A stretch of DNA of 23,710 bases from an uncultured Lachnospiraceae bacterium (lineage in GTDB: Bacteria > Bacillota > Clostridia > Lachnospirales > Lachnospiraceae). Numbering within the stretch: position 1 is the first letter of the stretch; every line of letters starts with the position of its first letter. The translations under genes and the position numbers were made by a program. Shown here piece by piece: positions 1-8,201 of this stretch. A model generated the notes under the pieces. It was not told where the DNA came from and ran no database searches. It worked only from the letters and a program-made list of their open reading frames with translations. The stretch lies in the NCBI GenBank assembly GCA_910588125.1, contig CAJUPI010000049.1, positions 1 through 23,710 on the forward strand, read 5' to 3'.

Positions 1-39
1 ACTGTCTGAGCGAAGCGAGTTTGGGCATTTTCGTTTCGC

Positions 40-168
40 TTTTCGCAAAAATCAGAGATTTTAGGAATTCTTAATCCCGAAACCGGAAAAAGCGGCAGAC
101 CATTTCCCGCCGCTTCCCGTTCCTTGTTCCCTGGCGTACCTTCTGAGAAAATCAACTTAATGACATTG
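40..168 (-). repeat. Interspersed intergenic repeat, left copy
   Basis: Read on the minus strand from 168, it starts CAATGTCATTAAGTTGAT and follows the plus-strand copy at 23581-23710 with small differences: CCAGGGAA, AAGGA, CGGGAAG, GGAAATGGTCTGCCGC, then a GGGATT...TCC...AAATC...CTGA...TTTTGC pattern. It starts within a few bases of the peptidase stop codon and contains the terminator at 87-115. DNA from 39 back to 1 (with GCGAAGCGAG) may be further repeat but has no partner here. Confidence 0.8.
87..115 (-). terminator. Intrinsic terminator of the peptidase operon
   Basis: On the minus strand AAGCGGC (115-109) and GCCGCTT (96-90) form a 7-bp stem around a 12-nt loop, followed by T5 (91-87). 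It lies about 60 bp after the M24 peptidase stop and is embedded in the repeat. Confidence 0.82.
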
Positions 169-173
169 CTTCC

Positions 174-1250
174 TTACTCTATGATTTCCAGCTCTTTTGA
201 ATCTCGGTTGAGGCTGACCGCCCCATCTTTTGTCACCAGCATCAGATCTTCGATCCGTACGCCCAGCTCTCCTGGCAGGTAAACTCCTGGCTCACAGGAA
301 AAGATCATCCCTTCTTCCACCACATCCGTGTTCACTGCCGATACGTCTCCTGCATCATGGACCTCAATCCCGATACAATGTCCCAGCCGGTGGGTAAAAT
401 AGGGGCCGTATCCCGCCTCGGTAATAATATCCCGCGCCACTTTATCGATATCACAGAATCGCATCCCCGGCTTTATCACCGCCTGAGCTGCTAAATTGGC
501 CTTCTTCACCACCTCATAGACTTCCAGGCCTTTATCACTGGCACTCTGATAGAAAAATGTCCGTGTCATGTCTGAGCAATACCCGTTCTTTTTGCATCCC
601 ACGTCAAAAAGCACGCAATCTCCTTCTTTTAGTACCGTCCCATCTGGCTTGTGATGTCCGATGGCGGCATTGGCTCCAAAGCTGACCAACGGACCAAAGG
701 ACGGTCCCTCGGTTCCCAGCTCTTTATAGATGGCATTCATCCCTGCCGCAACCTCCAACTCCGTCACACCCTCTTTAATCAGGCCGCGGAACCTGGCCAT
801 AGCAGCATCGTTCAGCTGAGAAGCCAGGATCATTTTCTCCTTCTCATCCTCATCCTTAATCCGGCGCGCCTTATCTACACACTCAGAGGCATTCTTATAA
901 CTGCTTCCCGCCCCCAGCTCCATCAGCTCCAGCAAAAATTTCGCCGCCATTTTCTTATCGATCCCCAGCGCCTTATCGTGATCCGTATACCTGGAAATAA
1001 TTTCGCACCCTGGGTCTGTGTCCGAGAACCAAACCTTCTCGATACCAATATCCCCTTCCACTGTGAAAAGCTTATTCACAAACAACTTATGGTTCCCGTT
1101 CTTATTTAAATAAAGAGCCAGCAGCCGCTCATTGGGCAGAATCCATCTCCCTGTCAGATAATACACGGACGGCGGATCACTGACAAGCATCTGCTCCAGC
1201 CCCTTCTCCTCCATATATTTTAGCACCTTCGCTACTCTCTCTTCAAACAT
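174..1250 (-). CDS. M24 family metallopeptidase (Xaa-Pro aminopeptidase-like)
   Basis: Probable cytosolic dinuclear-metal aminopeptidase or dipeptidase of the pita-bread fold, releasing N-terminal residues next to proline or cleaving small peptides. The N-terminal third resembles the creatinase-N domain. The C-terminal catalytic domain shows the expected metal ligands: two Asp in LFDVGCKKNGYCSDMTRTF, a His in THRLGHCIGIEVHD, and Glu residues in SCEPGVYL and RIEDLML. At 358 residues it has normal family length. The start is set at 1250 because AAGGAGG lies 6 nt upstream; the in-frame ATG at 1256 abuts that Shine-Dalgarno. It follows the AbgT transporter by about 85 bp and is the last gene before an intrinsic terminator, so it probably hydrolyses what the upstream transporter brings in. 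Exact substrate unknown; creatinase-like or prolidase activity is possible. Confidence 0.88.
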   Translation of the reverse strand: MFEERVAKVLKYMEEKGLEQMLVSDPPSVYYLTGRWILPNERLLALYLNKNGNHKLFVNKLFTVEGDIGIEKVWFSDTDPGCEIISRYTDHDKALGIDKKMAAKFLLELMELGAGSSYKNASECVDKARRIKDEDEKEKMILASQLNDAAMARFRGLIKEGVTELEVAAGMNAIYKELGTEGPSFGPLVSFGANAAIGHHKPDGTVLKEGDCVLFDVGCKKNGYCSDMTRTFFYQSASDKGLEVYEVVKKANLAAQAVIKPGMRFCDIDKVARDIITEAGYGPYFTHRLGHCIGIEVHDAGDVSAVNTDVVEEGMIFSCEPGVYLPGELGVRIEDLMLVTKDGAVSLNRDSKELEIIE

Positions 1251-1336
1251 CCCCATCCTCCTTCTTTTTTGTACGCGCTCAATATCTCAATTCTGATATC
1301 GTCGTTGTAACATGCAAAAACCCATGAGTATCGCCC

Positions 1337-2911
1337 TTACCCGATAGTATAGAACACCGGCGCCCCTGGTCCCAGCGGCAGATTCAGGATCATCCACAGC
1401 GCCAGCATAGCAGCCCAGCTCACCAGGAAGGCCATGGAGTACGGCAGCATGGAAGAAACCAAAGTTCCCCAGCCCGTATCCTTATCATACTTCTTCATAA
1501 CCGTCAATATGTAGGGAATCCAGGCAATAACCGGCGCGATAATATTGGTGGTGCTGTCACCGATCCGGTATGCCACCTGCGTCAGCTCCGGCGACAACCC
1601 CATCTTCATAAACATAGGCACAAACACCGGTGCAAAAATCGCATATTTGGCAGATGCCGAAGCCATAAACAAATTGACAAATCCAGCCACCAGGATAAAG
1701 CACATCATCAGCCCCACAGAATTAATATTCAGGCTCTGCAAGAATTCTGCGCCCTTAAAAGACAGGATCCTTCCGATATTCGTCTTGCCAAAATAATTCG
1801 TAAACTGCGCCGCCACAAATGCCATAGCAATAAATCCGGAAATCGAGGCAATGGATTTATTAAAAGAAGCCACCACATCTTTATCACTCTTGAAACTGCC
1901 GCAAAGCTTACCGTATACAAAAGAAGGAATGAAGAACAAAAGAGTAAACAGCGGAATAATCGCATTCATCAGCGTGGAACCCTCAATCAAGCTTCCCGTC
2001 TCCGGATTTCTCATAAAGGAACCCTTGGGAATACAACAAATCACATACACAGCCACAATCGCCACAAACACCCAGTTGGCAATCCGAAGAGCCTTCTCTT
2101 CCTTATCCGTCAGCTCATTGGAAACCTCCACCAGCGTGCCGTCCCCATTCTCCTTGTACGGCCCTAACCGTGGAATGATCACCAGTTCAGTAATCAGAGT
2201 TCCCACGACCGTAATTAAAACGGTGGATGCAATCATGAAAAACCAGTTGGACAGCGGCGTTACATTATAGGCCGGATCCAGCGTCTGTGCTGCTGCTGTG
2301 GAAAAACCGGACAAGGTTGCATCAGCCGAACCGATCAGAAGGTTTGCCGAAAAGCCGCCGGACACCCCGGCAAAACCAGCCGCCACACCGGCCAGAGGAT
2401 GTTTTTTATAAGCCTTAAAGATCATGGCAGCCAGCGGAATGAATACCACATACCCCGCATTTTCAGCCACATTGGTCATGACTCCGATAAACACCACCAT
2501 CGGCGTCACCAGCTGTGCCGGGGTGATCTTCACCACTTTGTGAATCAGCCCGTTTAGCCAACCGGAGCTCTCCGCCACGCCGATTCCCAGCATAATCACT
2601 ACCGTGAAGCCCAGAGGCGCATAGCTGGTAAAGTTGGTCACAGCCGAAGTCAACATATATTGCAGCCCTGAGATACTGAACAGGCTCACCACGCTAACCG
2701 TAGTCTCTTCCACGGTTCCGCTGCCGGAATTGTACATCTCACCGGTGGCGCTCCATCCCATAGCAGCACCAATTCCCGAGAGAATTACCACAAATACTGC
2801 CAAATAGAAGAAAATCGTAAGAGGTGTCGGCAGTTTGTTTCCCGCTACCTCGATCATATCGAGAAAGCGGAGAATAAAGGAACGCTTTGTTGTCTGAGTC
2901 TTGTCTTTCAT
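1337..2911 (-). CDS. AbgT family transporter
   Basis: Polytopic membrane transporter of the AbgT family, whose characterised members move p-aminobenzoyl-glutamate or other small dipeptide-like and drug substrates using ion gradients. The 524-residue protein is hydrophobic throughout with about 11-12 membrane segments. Recognisable AbgT stretches include NVAENAGYVVFIPLAA and GVSGGFSANLLIGSADA in the first half and ASASAKYAIFAPVFVPMF and IGDSTTNIIAPVIAWIPY in the second. ATG is preceded by AAGGAG at 10 nt. It lies 133 bp after the flavoenzyme gene and about 86 bp before the peptidase; pairing an AbgT carrier with a peptidase echoes the AbgAB-AbgT logic of import plus hydrolysis. Given the cysteine desulfidase upstream, a cysteine-containing or other dipeptide is a plausible cargo, but that is inference. 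Confidence 0.9.
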   Translation of the reverse strand: MKDKTQTTKRSFILRFLDMIEVAGNKLPTPLTIFFYLAVFVVILSGIGAAMGWSATGEMYNSGSGTVEETTVSVVSLFSISGLQYMLTSAVTNFTSYAPLGFTVVIMLGIGVAESSGWLNGLIHKVVKITPAQLVTPMVVFIGVMTNVAENAGYVVFIPLAAMIFKAYKKHPLAGVAAGFAGVSGGFSANLLIGSADATLSGFSTAAAQTLDPAYNVTPLSNWFFMIASTVLITVVGTLITELVIIPRLGPYKENGDGTLVEVSNELTDKEEKALRIANWVFVAIVAVYVICCIPKGSFMRNPETGSLIEGSTLMNAIIPLFTLLFFIPSFVYGKLCGSFKSDKDVVASFNKSIASISGFIAMAFVAAQFTNYFGKTNIGRILSFKGAEFLQSLNINSVGLMMCFILVAGFVNLFMASASAKYAIFAPVFVPMFMKMGLSPELTQVAYRIGDSTTNIIAPVIAWIPYILTVMKKYDKDTGWGTLVSSMLPYSMAFLVSWAAMLALWMILNLPLGPGAPVFYTIG

Positions 2912-2942
2912 ACTTCAAGTTCTCCTTTTGGGGTTTATATTT

Positions 2943-2964
2943 CAGGTAATTGCAGCATTACCTG
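2943..2964. promoter_or_regulatory. 8+8 perfect inverted repeat upstream of the abgT-like gene
   Basis: CAGGTAAT (2943-2950) and ATTACCTG (2957-2964) form a perfect 8-bp inverted repeat around a 6-nt centre, about 30 bp upstream of the AbgT start. No T-run follows on the minus strand, so a terminator is unlikely; an operator or leader hairpin fits better. No convincing promoter is visible next to it. Confidence 0.5.
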
Positions 2965-3044
2965 ACCTGCGTATTTTACTGCTTCTTCTTGTTGCTTCCT
3001 GTTTATTGCTTACTGCTTAGCTTTTTCCTTGCCTCTTCTGGATC

Positions 3045-4400
3045 TCATTTCGCCGTATTCGAGGCGATCAGCGCCGCATCCCACACCCCGGAAAATGGCG
3101 GCGAATAACACAGATCCATAAATCCCATTTCATCTACTGTCAGCCCCGCATAGATGGCAATGGCATAGTAATTTGCCCTGGGCACCACAATTCCCTGCCC
3201 CCAGGTCTCGGCACCTAACACCACCCTGGTTTTAGCATCATAGATCAGCTTAATATTCAGTTTTTCCGTCCCGTAATAAGATGCATAGCTGTTGCCGGTA
3301 ATCGTATTCGCCTTAAAGTCGATTCCGGCAGCCAAAGCTTCCTTTTCTGAAAGCCCCACTTTGGCCGCGTCCATTCCAAACAGTCGCAGTGCCGAACTGC
3401 CGATCAGTTTAAATGGCTTCGGAACCGCTCCCCCCAGGATATCCCCGATTATCCTTCCCTGTTTATTGGCATTGGTCCCCAATGGCGCGTACTGATATTG
3501 GCCTGTAATGGCCGAACGCATAATGCTGCAATCTCCCGCCGCATACACATCTTCTACGCTGGTTTCCATCCGCTCATTCACGCAGATCGCACCGTTTTTT
3601 GCCTTCTCCACATTTTTTATGAAGTCCGTACTAGGCGCAATCCCTGCACTATTGATCAAAAAATCCACCGGGATCTCCTCCACAAGTACCTGCCCGTCTT
3701 CACTTTTCCGTTCCAGGCAGGCGGCCGTGATGACCCCGTTCTCTGCCACCAATGCCTTCACCATAGTCCCTGTCCGTACCATCACGTCGTTTTTCTTTAG
3801 TTCTGACTCCAAGGCCTCGCTGATTTCTGTATCAAAGGCAGGCAGAATATGAGGCGCCAGTTCCACTACCGTCACCTGTTTCCCATAATGGCGGCAGGCC
3901 TCCGAAACCTCCAGGCCGATAAAGCCCGCGCCCACAATCACCACATTCTTTGTTTTCTCATCCAGCAGAGCTGCCTTCACACGCGTTCCATCTGCCACAT
4001 TCCGAATCTCATAGAGATTCTCATATTCCTTGTCAAAAGGCGGGAAATGACGCACTCCGGCGCCGCTGCCCACTATCAGTTTATCATAGCTGTCCGTGAA
4101 CACCTCGCCGCTCTTTAAATTCTTCACGGTTACGGTCTTTGCCTCTGTGTCCACCTCAGTCACCTCATGCCAGATCTTCACCGGAATCCCGCTCTTTGCA
4201 AATTCCTCCGCCGTCCGGGCAATCAGCTCGCTTCCCTGGCGGATGTGATCAGAGATATAAAAAGGAATCCCACAGGCTCCGTAGGAAACTTCCTCTCCCT
4301 TCTCGTACACCACTATCTCCACCTGATCCTTCAAAAGCCGTTTCAGCTTGGACGCCGCTGACATGCCCGCCGCCACGCCGCCGATGATCACAACCTTCAC
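3045..4400 (-). CDS. CoA-disulfide reductase / NADH oxidase-like flavoenzyme
   Basis: FAD- and pyridine-nucleotide-dependent oxidoreductase of the single-cysteine disulfide reductase group (CoA-disulfide reductase, NADH oxidase, persulfide or polysulfide reductase). Residues 3-16 carry the FAD-binding GGVAAG loop. Cys43 in SYGACGIPFY matches the redox cysteine of that group. A NAD(P)H Rossmann motif GAGFIG lies near 157-162, the FAD-contacting AAGDC at 287-291, and a C-terminal dimer domain ends in CYSPPFSGVWD, typical of CoA-disulfide reductases. The 451-residue length is normal, and no rhodanese domain is fused on. Translation starts at GTG 4400, overlapping the upstream symporter stop by 4 bp (GTGA) with GGAAGG just upstream, so the two are translationally coupled. 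With cysteine desulfidase in the same run of genes, reduction of a low-molecular-weight disulfide or persulfide is the likely role; the substrate is not readable from sequence. Confidence 0.88.
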   Translation of the reverse strand: MKVVIIGGVAAGMSAASKLKRLLKDQVEIVVYEKGEEVSYGACGIPFYISDHIRQGSELIARTAEEFAKSGIPVKIWHEVTEVDTEAKTVTVKNLKSGEVFTDSYDKLIVGSGAGVRHFPPFDKEYENLYEIRNVADGTRVKAALLDEKTKNVVIVGAGFIGLEVSEACRHYGKQVTVVELAPHILPAFDTEISEALESELKKNDVMVRTGTMVKALVAENGVITAACLERKSEDGQVLVEEIPVDFLINSAGIAPSTDFIKNVEKAKNGAICVNERMETSVEDVYAAGDCSIMRSAITGQYQYAPLGTNANKQGRIIGDILGGAVPKPFKLIGSSALRLFGMDAAKVGLSEKEALAAGIDFKANTITGNSYASYYGTEKLNIKLIYDAKTRVVLGAETWGQGIVVPRANYYAIAIYAGLTVDEMGFMDLCYSPPFSGVWDAALIASNTAK

Positions 4401-5746
4401 TTTCTCACCTTCCTCTCAACAAATATTGCGTTAGCCATACAACCAGTTACATTGATCAGTGTCCTGGGTACATCCCCAATCGGATCAATCGCGATCATAG
4501 CCCCCAGCCCCGGCACTGCTTCTGTCAGGCCGGTTCCCAGAACCGCCGCAAATTCCGCCATGGTTGCCGTACCCGGAAGATCCGTGGTTCCATAGGACAT
4601 CAGAACAATCACTGCCACCAGCAAAAACACTAGCCCTGGTGTCATCACCACACCGGACAATCCGGCGGCAAACACTGCCGCCATCGCCGGAAACAGCGCC
4701 CCGCATCCCTGCATTCCAGAAGAAATCGCGTACGCTGACACCAAATCCGTCACCTCGCGGTTCAGGCCCAGCCCCTCGGCGAGCGCCTGCTGTGCTTCCG
4801 GCAGGCATGCTGAACCGGAACGCGTCTTTAAAGCCTTCACCATCGCCGCTTTTCCCGCCCTGAAAAATGACGCCGGCCCCACACCAGAGATACCTGCCAC
4901 CACCAGCTGCACCACCAGCATAGACATTGCCCCCAGGCAGAGTACCAACAGCATTTTCACCAACATGGCAATCGCCGCCACCCCATAACGCATGGTCAGC
5001 GAAGCCATAATTGCTGCCGCACCCATCGGTTTGTAAGCAATAATCGTCTTGCACACACTGGTTCCCACCGAAAACGCCCCCTCAGTAAAATCAAACACCG
5101 GTTTCACTGTATCCATGTATTTTCCCGACATTCTCCGCGCCGCGATCCCCACATAAACGCCAAACACAAAGATTCCTATCACATTTGCCGCCAGCAAATC
5201 CCAGCCTATTCCGGCCGGAATCACATCCGCAATCAGTTCTGCAATTCCCTCGCCGTTTTCCACAGTCCAGGAAAACACCTCTGTCTCCTCTCCAGGCAAC
5301 ACCCCGATCCGAAACACCAGGCCCAGACACGCCGCAATCAAAGCACTCACAGCCATCATCCCGGTATTGACCCGTTTTTTCCAGCGGGTCAGCGGCGATA
5401 CCTGTTTCTCTGCCGGCGTATGAAGCACCAGACGGACCGATGCCAAAAACACCATCGGCAGAATCAGGCACACAAACAAGGACAAATATCCCCGCGCCAC
5501 CAAACCAAACCAGGCGTTCAAGCTCTCCAGAATTGGTTCCCGGTCTGCCTGGCTATATCCCCACGCTGCCAACCCGAACAAAGTCCCGGCTCCACTTCCG
5601 ATCAGCACCCGTACAGCAAAACTGAATTTTTTCTTCGGCAGACGAGAAAGTCCCACCAGCATGGCGAAGAACAGTGCCACGCCGATCAGACACTCCCCGT
5701 GCCCCTCGGCTATGTTCAAAAGACTGAGCATATCGTTTCCACTCAT
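4397..5746 (-). CDS. SLC1/DAACS-family dicarboxylate/amino acid:cation symporter
   Basis: Sodium- or proton-coupled membrane transporter of the glutamate/aspartate/cystine (SLC1, DAACS) family. Family hallmarks are visible: a Ser-rich hairpin TRSGSACLPEA, a TTDLPGTATMAEF segment, and DPIGDVPRTLINVTGCMANA, the degenerate equivalent of the substrate-binding NMxxDxxRTxxNVxG region. Some substrate positions differ from typical GltP, so glutamate should not be assumed. The frame can open at ATG 5767, but AGGAGG (5759-5764) lies inside that extension and 12 nt before ATG 5746; 5746 is preferred although the spacing is long. It follows cyuA by about 75 bp and overlaps the flavoenzyme by 4 bp. Because TcyP-type cystine carriers belong to this family, cystine or a related sulfur compound is the favoured substrate by context only. 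Confidence 0.82.
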   Translation of the reverse strand: MSGNDMLSLLNIAEGHGECLIGVALFFAMLVGLSRLPKKKFSFAVRVLIGSGAGTLFGLAAWGYSQADREPILESLNAWFGLVARGYLSLFVCLILPMVFLASVRLVLHTPAEKQVSPLTRWKKRVNTGMMAVSALIAACLGLVFRIGVLPGEETEVFSWTVENGEGIAELIADVIPAGIGWDLLAANVIGIFVFGVYVGIAARRMSGKYMDTVKPVFDFTEGAFSVGTSVCKTIIAYKPMGAAAIMASLTMRYGVAAIAMLVKMLLVLCLGAMSMLVVQLVVAGISGVGPASFFRAGKAAMVKALKTRSGSACLPEAQQALAEGLGLNREVTDLVSAYAISSGMQGCGALFPAMAAVFAAGLSGVVMTPGLVFLLVAVIVLMSYGTTDLPGTATMAEFAAVLGTGLTEAVPGLGAMIAIDPIGDVPRTLINVTGCMANAIFVERKVRK

Positions 5747-5820
5747 CGCTGTCTTATTCCTCCTCATTCCACATTAGTAGAGCGCATCCATGACATGGCT
5801 GAATTGATAACGCTCCCGAT

Positions 5821-7098
5821 TTAGCAATCCGTCATAATCTGGATAATTTCTTTATCCGTCTCCTTCATCCCTTCCTTGCCCAGACGTCCGACATTGCGAA
5901 TCGTATTCTCCACGCCTTTGGAGATGATCCCGTCCCCGCCCCGAAACTGTTGTCCGTTAATGTACATCTGATATCCCAAAATTCCGGCATCTACTGCCGC
6001 TGCAATCTTCCCGGCACAGGAGGGCTTAGCCCCGTCACAGATGATTCCCGACACAATCGCCAGAGCATTGACCAATGTGTGAGCAATCGTGGCATAATCC
6101 CCGCCCAGAAGATAGGCGATCCCGCATCCGGCTCCGCACCCGGCGCTGACCGCGCCACAATACGCCGACAGGCGGCCGATTCCCGTCTTCTGATGAATCG
6201 TCACCAGATTAGAAAGCACCAGTGCCCGGTACAGCTCCTCCTCGGAAGCTTTCAGCTCCTTGGCATATTCAATCACTGGCAATGAAGCTGTCATTCCCTG
6301 ATTGCCGCTTCCGGAATTGATGATCACCGGCATTTCGCACCCGCTCATTCTGGCATCCGATCCGGCAGCTGCTACTGCTCTTGCCCGCACCCGGATATCA
6401 TTCCCATAGGCCTTTAAGAGCACGCTTCCGATATTGGCGCCCCAGTCATGCTCCAGGCCTTCCTCAGAGATCGCACTGTTATACTCGATCTGACGGCTGA
6501 TCAGCTCCCTTACATCCTCCAGCTCCACCGTCCTGGCAAAATCATAGATATCCTTCACATTCAAAAGGCTCCGATCCGCCATTTGCGCCTCTTCCGTAGC
6601 CATAACTCCCATTTCATACAGTTTTTCCCCATCCTTCTCAATCAACACGATATTCGTGTGATAATTAGCAATCCGCACCTTGGCATAGGAACTATCCTTG
6701 TATAAGGTCACAATCATATCGAGAAGCTCATCCGTCTCCAATGGCTTTACCTGAATCGATGTCCTCTCCATATATTCTTTGATCTGAATCTTCTGCTCCT
6801 GGGTCACTCCGGCGATCACCTCCAGGACACGTCCGGCATCTCCCGCCACCACGCCGGCCGCCGCCGCCGCTTCAATTCCCTTCAATCCACCGGTATTCGG
6901 CACAATCACACTCTTGACATTTTTTACAATGTTGCCGCTGGCCTCCACCACGCACCGATCCGGCAGCGCGCCCAGCACTTCCCTGGCCTTTGCCGCACAA
7001 TACGCCAATGCGATAGGCTCCGTACAGCCCATGGCCGGAACCAGTTCTTCCTTCAGAATCTGTACATAAGTCTGATACTGAACACCTGTATGTTCCAT
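5821..7098 (-). CDS. cyuA: L-cysteine desulfidase (CyuA / UPF0597, serine dehydratase alpha-like)
   Basis: Iron-sulfur enzyme expected to convert L-cysteine to pyruvate, ammonia and hydrogen sulfide without PLP. Cys25 in PAMGCTEPIALAY, then SAYCGAVSAGCGAGCG (Cys314, 321, 325) and CDGAKPSC (Cys354, 361) match the conserved cysteines of the CdsB/YhaM group, which hold a [4Fe-4S] cluster. The 425-residue length is typical. The frame opens at 7122, but AGGAGG at 7106-7111 sits 7 nt before ATG 7098, which is clearly the start. A consensus promoter at 7162-7190 drives it as first gene of a probable cyuA-symporter-flavoenzyme-abgT-peptidase unit. The divergent possibility is L-serine dehydratase activity, which related folds perform; the UPF0597 layout (single chain, N-terminal GCTEP) favours cysteine desulfidase. 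Confidence 0.87.
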   Translation of the reverse strand: MEHTGVQYQTYVQILKEELVPAMGCTEPIALAYCAAKAREVLGALPDRCVVEASGNIVKNVKSVIVPNTGGLKGIEAAAAAGVVAGDAGRVLEVIAGVTQEQKIQIKEYMERTSIQVKPLETDELLDMIVTLYKDSSYAKVRIANYHTNIVLIEKDGEKLYEMGVMATEEAQMADRSLLNVKDIYDFARTVELEDVRELISRQIEYNSAISEEGLEHDWGANIGSVLLKAYGNDIRVRARAVAAAGSDARMSGCEMPVIINSGSGNQGMTASLPVIEYAKELKASEEELYRALVLSNLVTIHQKTGIGRLSAYCGAVSAGCGAGCGIAYLLGGDYATIAHTLVNALAIVSGIICDGAKPSCAGKIAAAVDAGILGYQMYINGQQFRGGDGIISKGVENTIRNVGRLGKEGMKETDKEIIQIMTDC

Positions 7099-7105
7099 TA
7101 CCTGT

Positions 7106-7111
7106 CCTCCT
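7106..7111 (-). promoter_or_regulatory. Ribosome binding site fixing the cyuA start
   Basis: AGGAGG with a 7-nt spacer to ATG 7098. It lies inside the longer open frame that begins at 7122, so it decides for the shorter product. Confidence 0.85.
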
Positions 7112-7161
7112 ATGCAATTCATATTTTATTTATGGGAAATTTATTGAATGTTTATAAATAG

Positions 7162-7190
7162 AATATAGTACTTTGAGATGATTTTGTCAA
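7162..7190 (-). promoter_or_regulatory. Promoter of the cyuA operon
   Basis: On the minus strand TTGACA (7190-7185), a 17-bp spacer and TATATT (7167-7162): near-perfect sigma-A type. The start of transcription would fall near 7155, giving a leader of about 57 nt rich in A+T. No obvious hairpin lies in that leader, so control is more likely by a protein at the promoter, for example the YheO-like regulator encoded upstream. Confidence 0.85.
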
Positions 7191-7299
7191 TCATTATGAT
7201 AATTTTTTTTTACTATAATAAAAACAAGGCTGTTATTTATGAAATCTGAATATGTAATTACCTGATAACATATTTTGCCGCCAACAACTTCCGTTTTAC

Positions 7300-7460
7300 T
7301 CTGAGAATTTCAGCCTTCGGGACAAGAGCAAAACGACGTTTTGCCTGTCGGGACTTTTCTGTTGGGGAATAAAGAACCCCTTAAGCTTCTAAATCCCTGC
7401 AAAAGTCAAAAGCCCTGACAGATAAAACGTCATCTTGCTCCCAAAGCATCCCCTCTGAGA
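7300..7460. repeat. Palindromic MITE-like intergenic element
   Basis: The two ends read as imperfect inverted copies of each other. The left arm beginning GGGACAAGA at 7319 matches the minus-strand right arm beginning GGGAGCAAGA at 7442; both continue with GACGTTTT, CTGTC, a GG pair and CTTTT over about 35-40 nt. Beyond these arms both flanks carry a TCTGAGA-type sequence near 7300 and 7459. The left arm also contains the near-perfect palindrome GCAAAACGACGTTTTGC (7328-7344). The whole could fold as one long hairpin. No transposase is encoded, so a MITE-like or REP-like unit is the best description. It sits directly after the YheO-like gene, and part of its minus strand (about 7384-7411) matches the repeat copy at 23656-23682. 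Confidence 0.7.
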
Positions 7461-7474
7461 CAAAGAAATCGCTC

Positions 7475-8140
7475 TCACAATTTCCGCTGTATCTTCGCCA
7501 AATACCGGTACACACTGGCCTCGGAGCAATACAGATATTCTGCCACCTGGCTCACCGCCCCCTTGATCTGGAACAATCCCGCCTGGTTTAGCCCCTCTAC
7601 AATCTGAATCCGATCCTCCTGCGTCAACCGCTCCCGCACAATGGCATCACTAGATCCCACTACCTGAACCACTGCTTTACTCATCATGTCCCCGGTCACA
7701 TCCGCCGAAAAATTCTCCACCGGTCCCTCACAGACCACGCCTTCCGTATCCAGGCCATGCATCAGCTCAATCCCGCTCAGGGCACGGATGCTGTTCATTA
7801 CTTGCTCATAAGGCCCCATATCAATATTGATGCAAAGCTGCCCTATCAACTCCCCTTCCTCCCGGATAAAAAAGGTGGAAGAACGCAAATTCTTATTAGG
7901 CGCCGCCTTGCCCACATAATTCACCACGTAATCCTTTTCCTTCCACTCCTCATTAGCCAACACAGACAAAGTAAAATCCGTAATCGGCGCCCCTATCGTC
8001 CGCCCACTGACATGTCCATTGGCAATAGCAATGATGTCATGATTCGGCTTTCTGCAGTCCCGCAGCACCACCTCCCCGTGCTCCCCCAGAACCTGCCCCA
8101 GAAAATCAACCAGTTTCTTATAATAATCCAGCGTATCCAA
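7475..8140 (-). CDS. YheO-like PAS/HTH transcriptional regulator
   Basis: Cytoplasmic DNA-binding regulator with an N-terminal YheO-type PAS domain (about residues 5-115, including GEVVLRDCRKPNHDIIAIANGHVSGRTIGAP) and a C-terminal DauR-like helix-turn-helix (about 165-221, including IKGAVSQVAEYLYCSEASVYRYLAKIQ). The 221-residue length is normal. The start codon is TTG at 8140: an in-frame TAG lies two codons upstream, so no longer product is possible, and GGGGAG precedes it by about 7 nt. It has its own promoter at 8299-8327 and lies upstream of the cyuA operon on the same strand, separated by 376 bp containing a repeat element. Family members sense small amino-acid-related ligands; control of the cysteine operon is the natural guess from position. 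Confidence 0.88.
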   Translation of the reverse strand: MDTLDYYKKLVDFLGQVLGEHGEVVLRDCRKPNHDIIAIANGHVSGRTIGAPITDFTLSVLANEEWKEKDYVVNYVGKAAPNKNLRSSTFFIREEGELIGQLCINIDMGPYEQVMNSIRALSGIELMHGLDTEGVVCEGPVENFSADVTGDMMSKAVVQVVGSSDAIVRERLTQEDRIQIVEGLNQAGLFQIKGAVSQVAEYLYCSEASVYRYLAKIQRKL

Positions 8141-8201
8141 AATCTAACTCCCCTTCTGTCTCCTGTATTGTTGCATTTTCAAAAAATTATGTAACGATTC
8201 C

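Larger units (their letters stand above)
7099..7474. other. Intergenic region between regulator and cyuA
   Basis: This 376-bp gap holds the cyuA leader and promoter (7099-7190), an A+T-rich stretch with no recognised element apart from a TCAGGTAATTACA motif on the minus strand near 7253-7265, and the palindromic repeat element at 7300-7460. No credible coding sequence is seen. Confidence 0.7.

Noticed and set aside
1..39. GCGAAGCGAG/TTCGTTTCGC-rich sequence as a separate structured RNA
   Set aside because: It is cut by the window edge and may be only the end of the repeat; no stable fold or partner copy can be shown here.
4485..5054. Second minus-strand frame inside the symporter gene
   Set aside because: Gly/Cys/Asp-rich out-of-frame translation of the symporter, no domain recognised.
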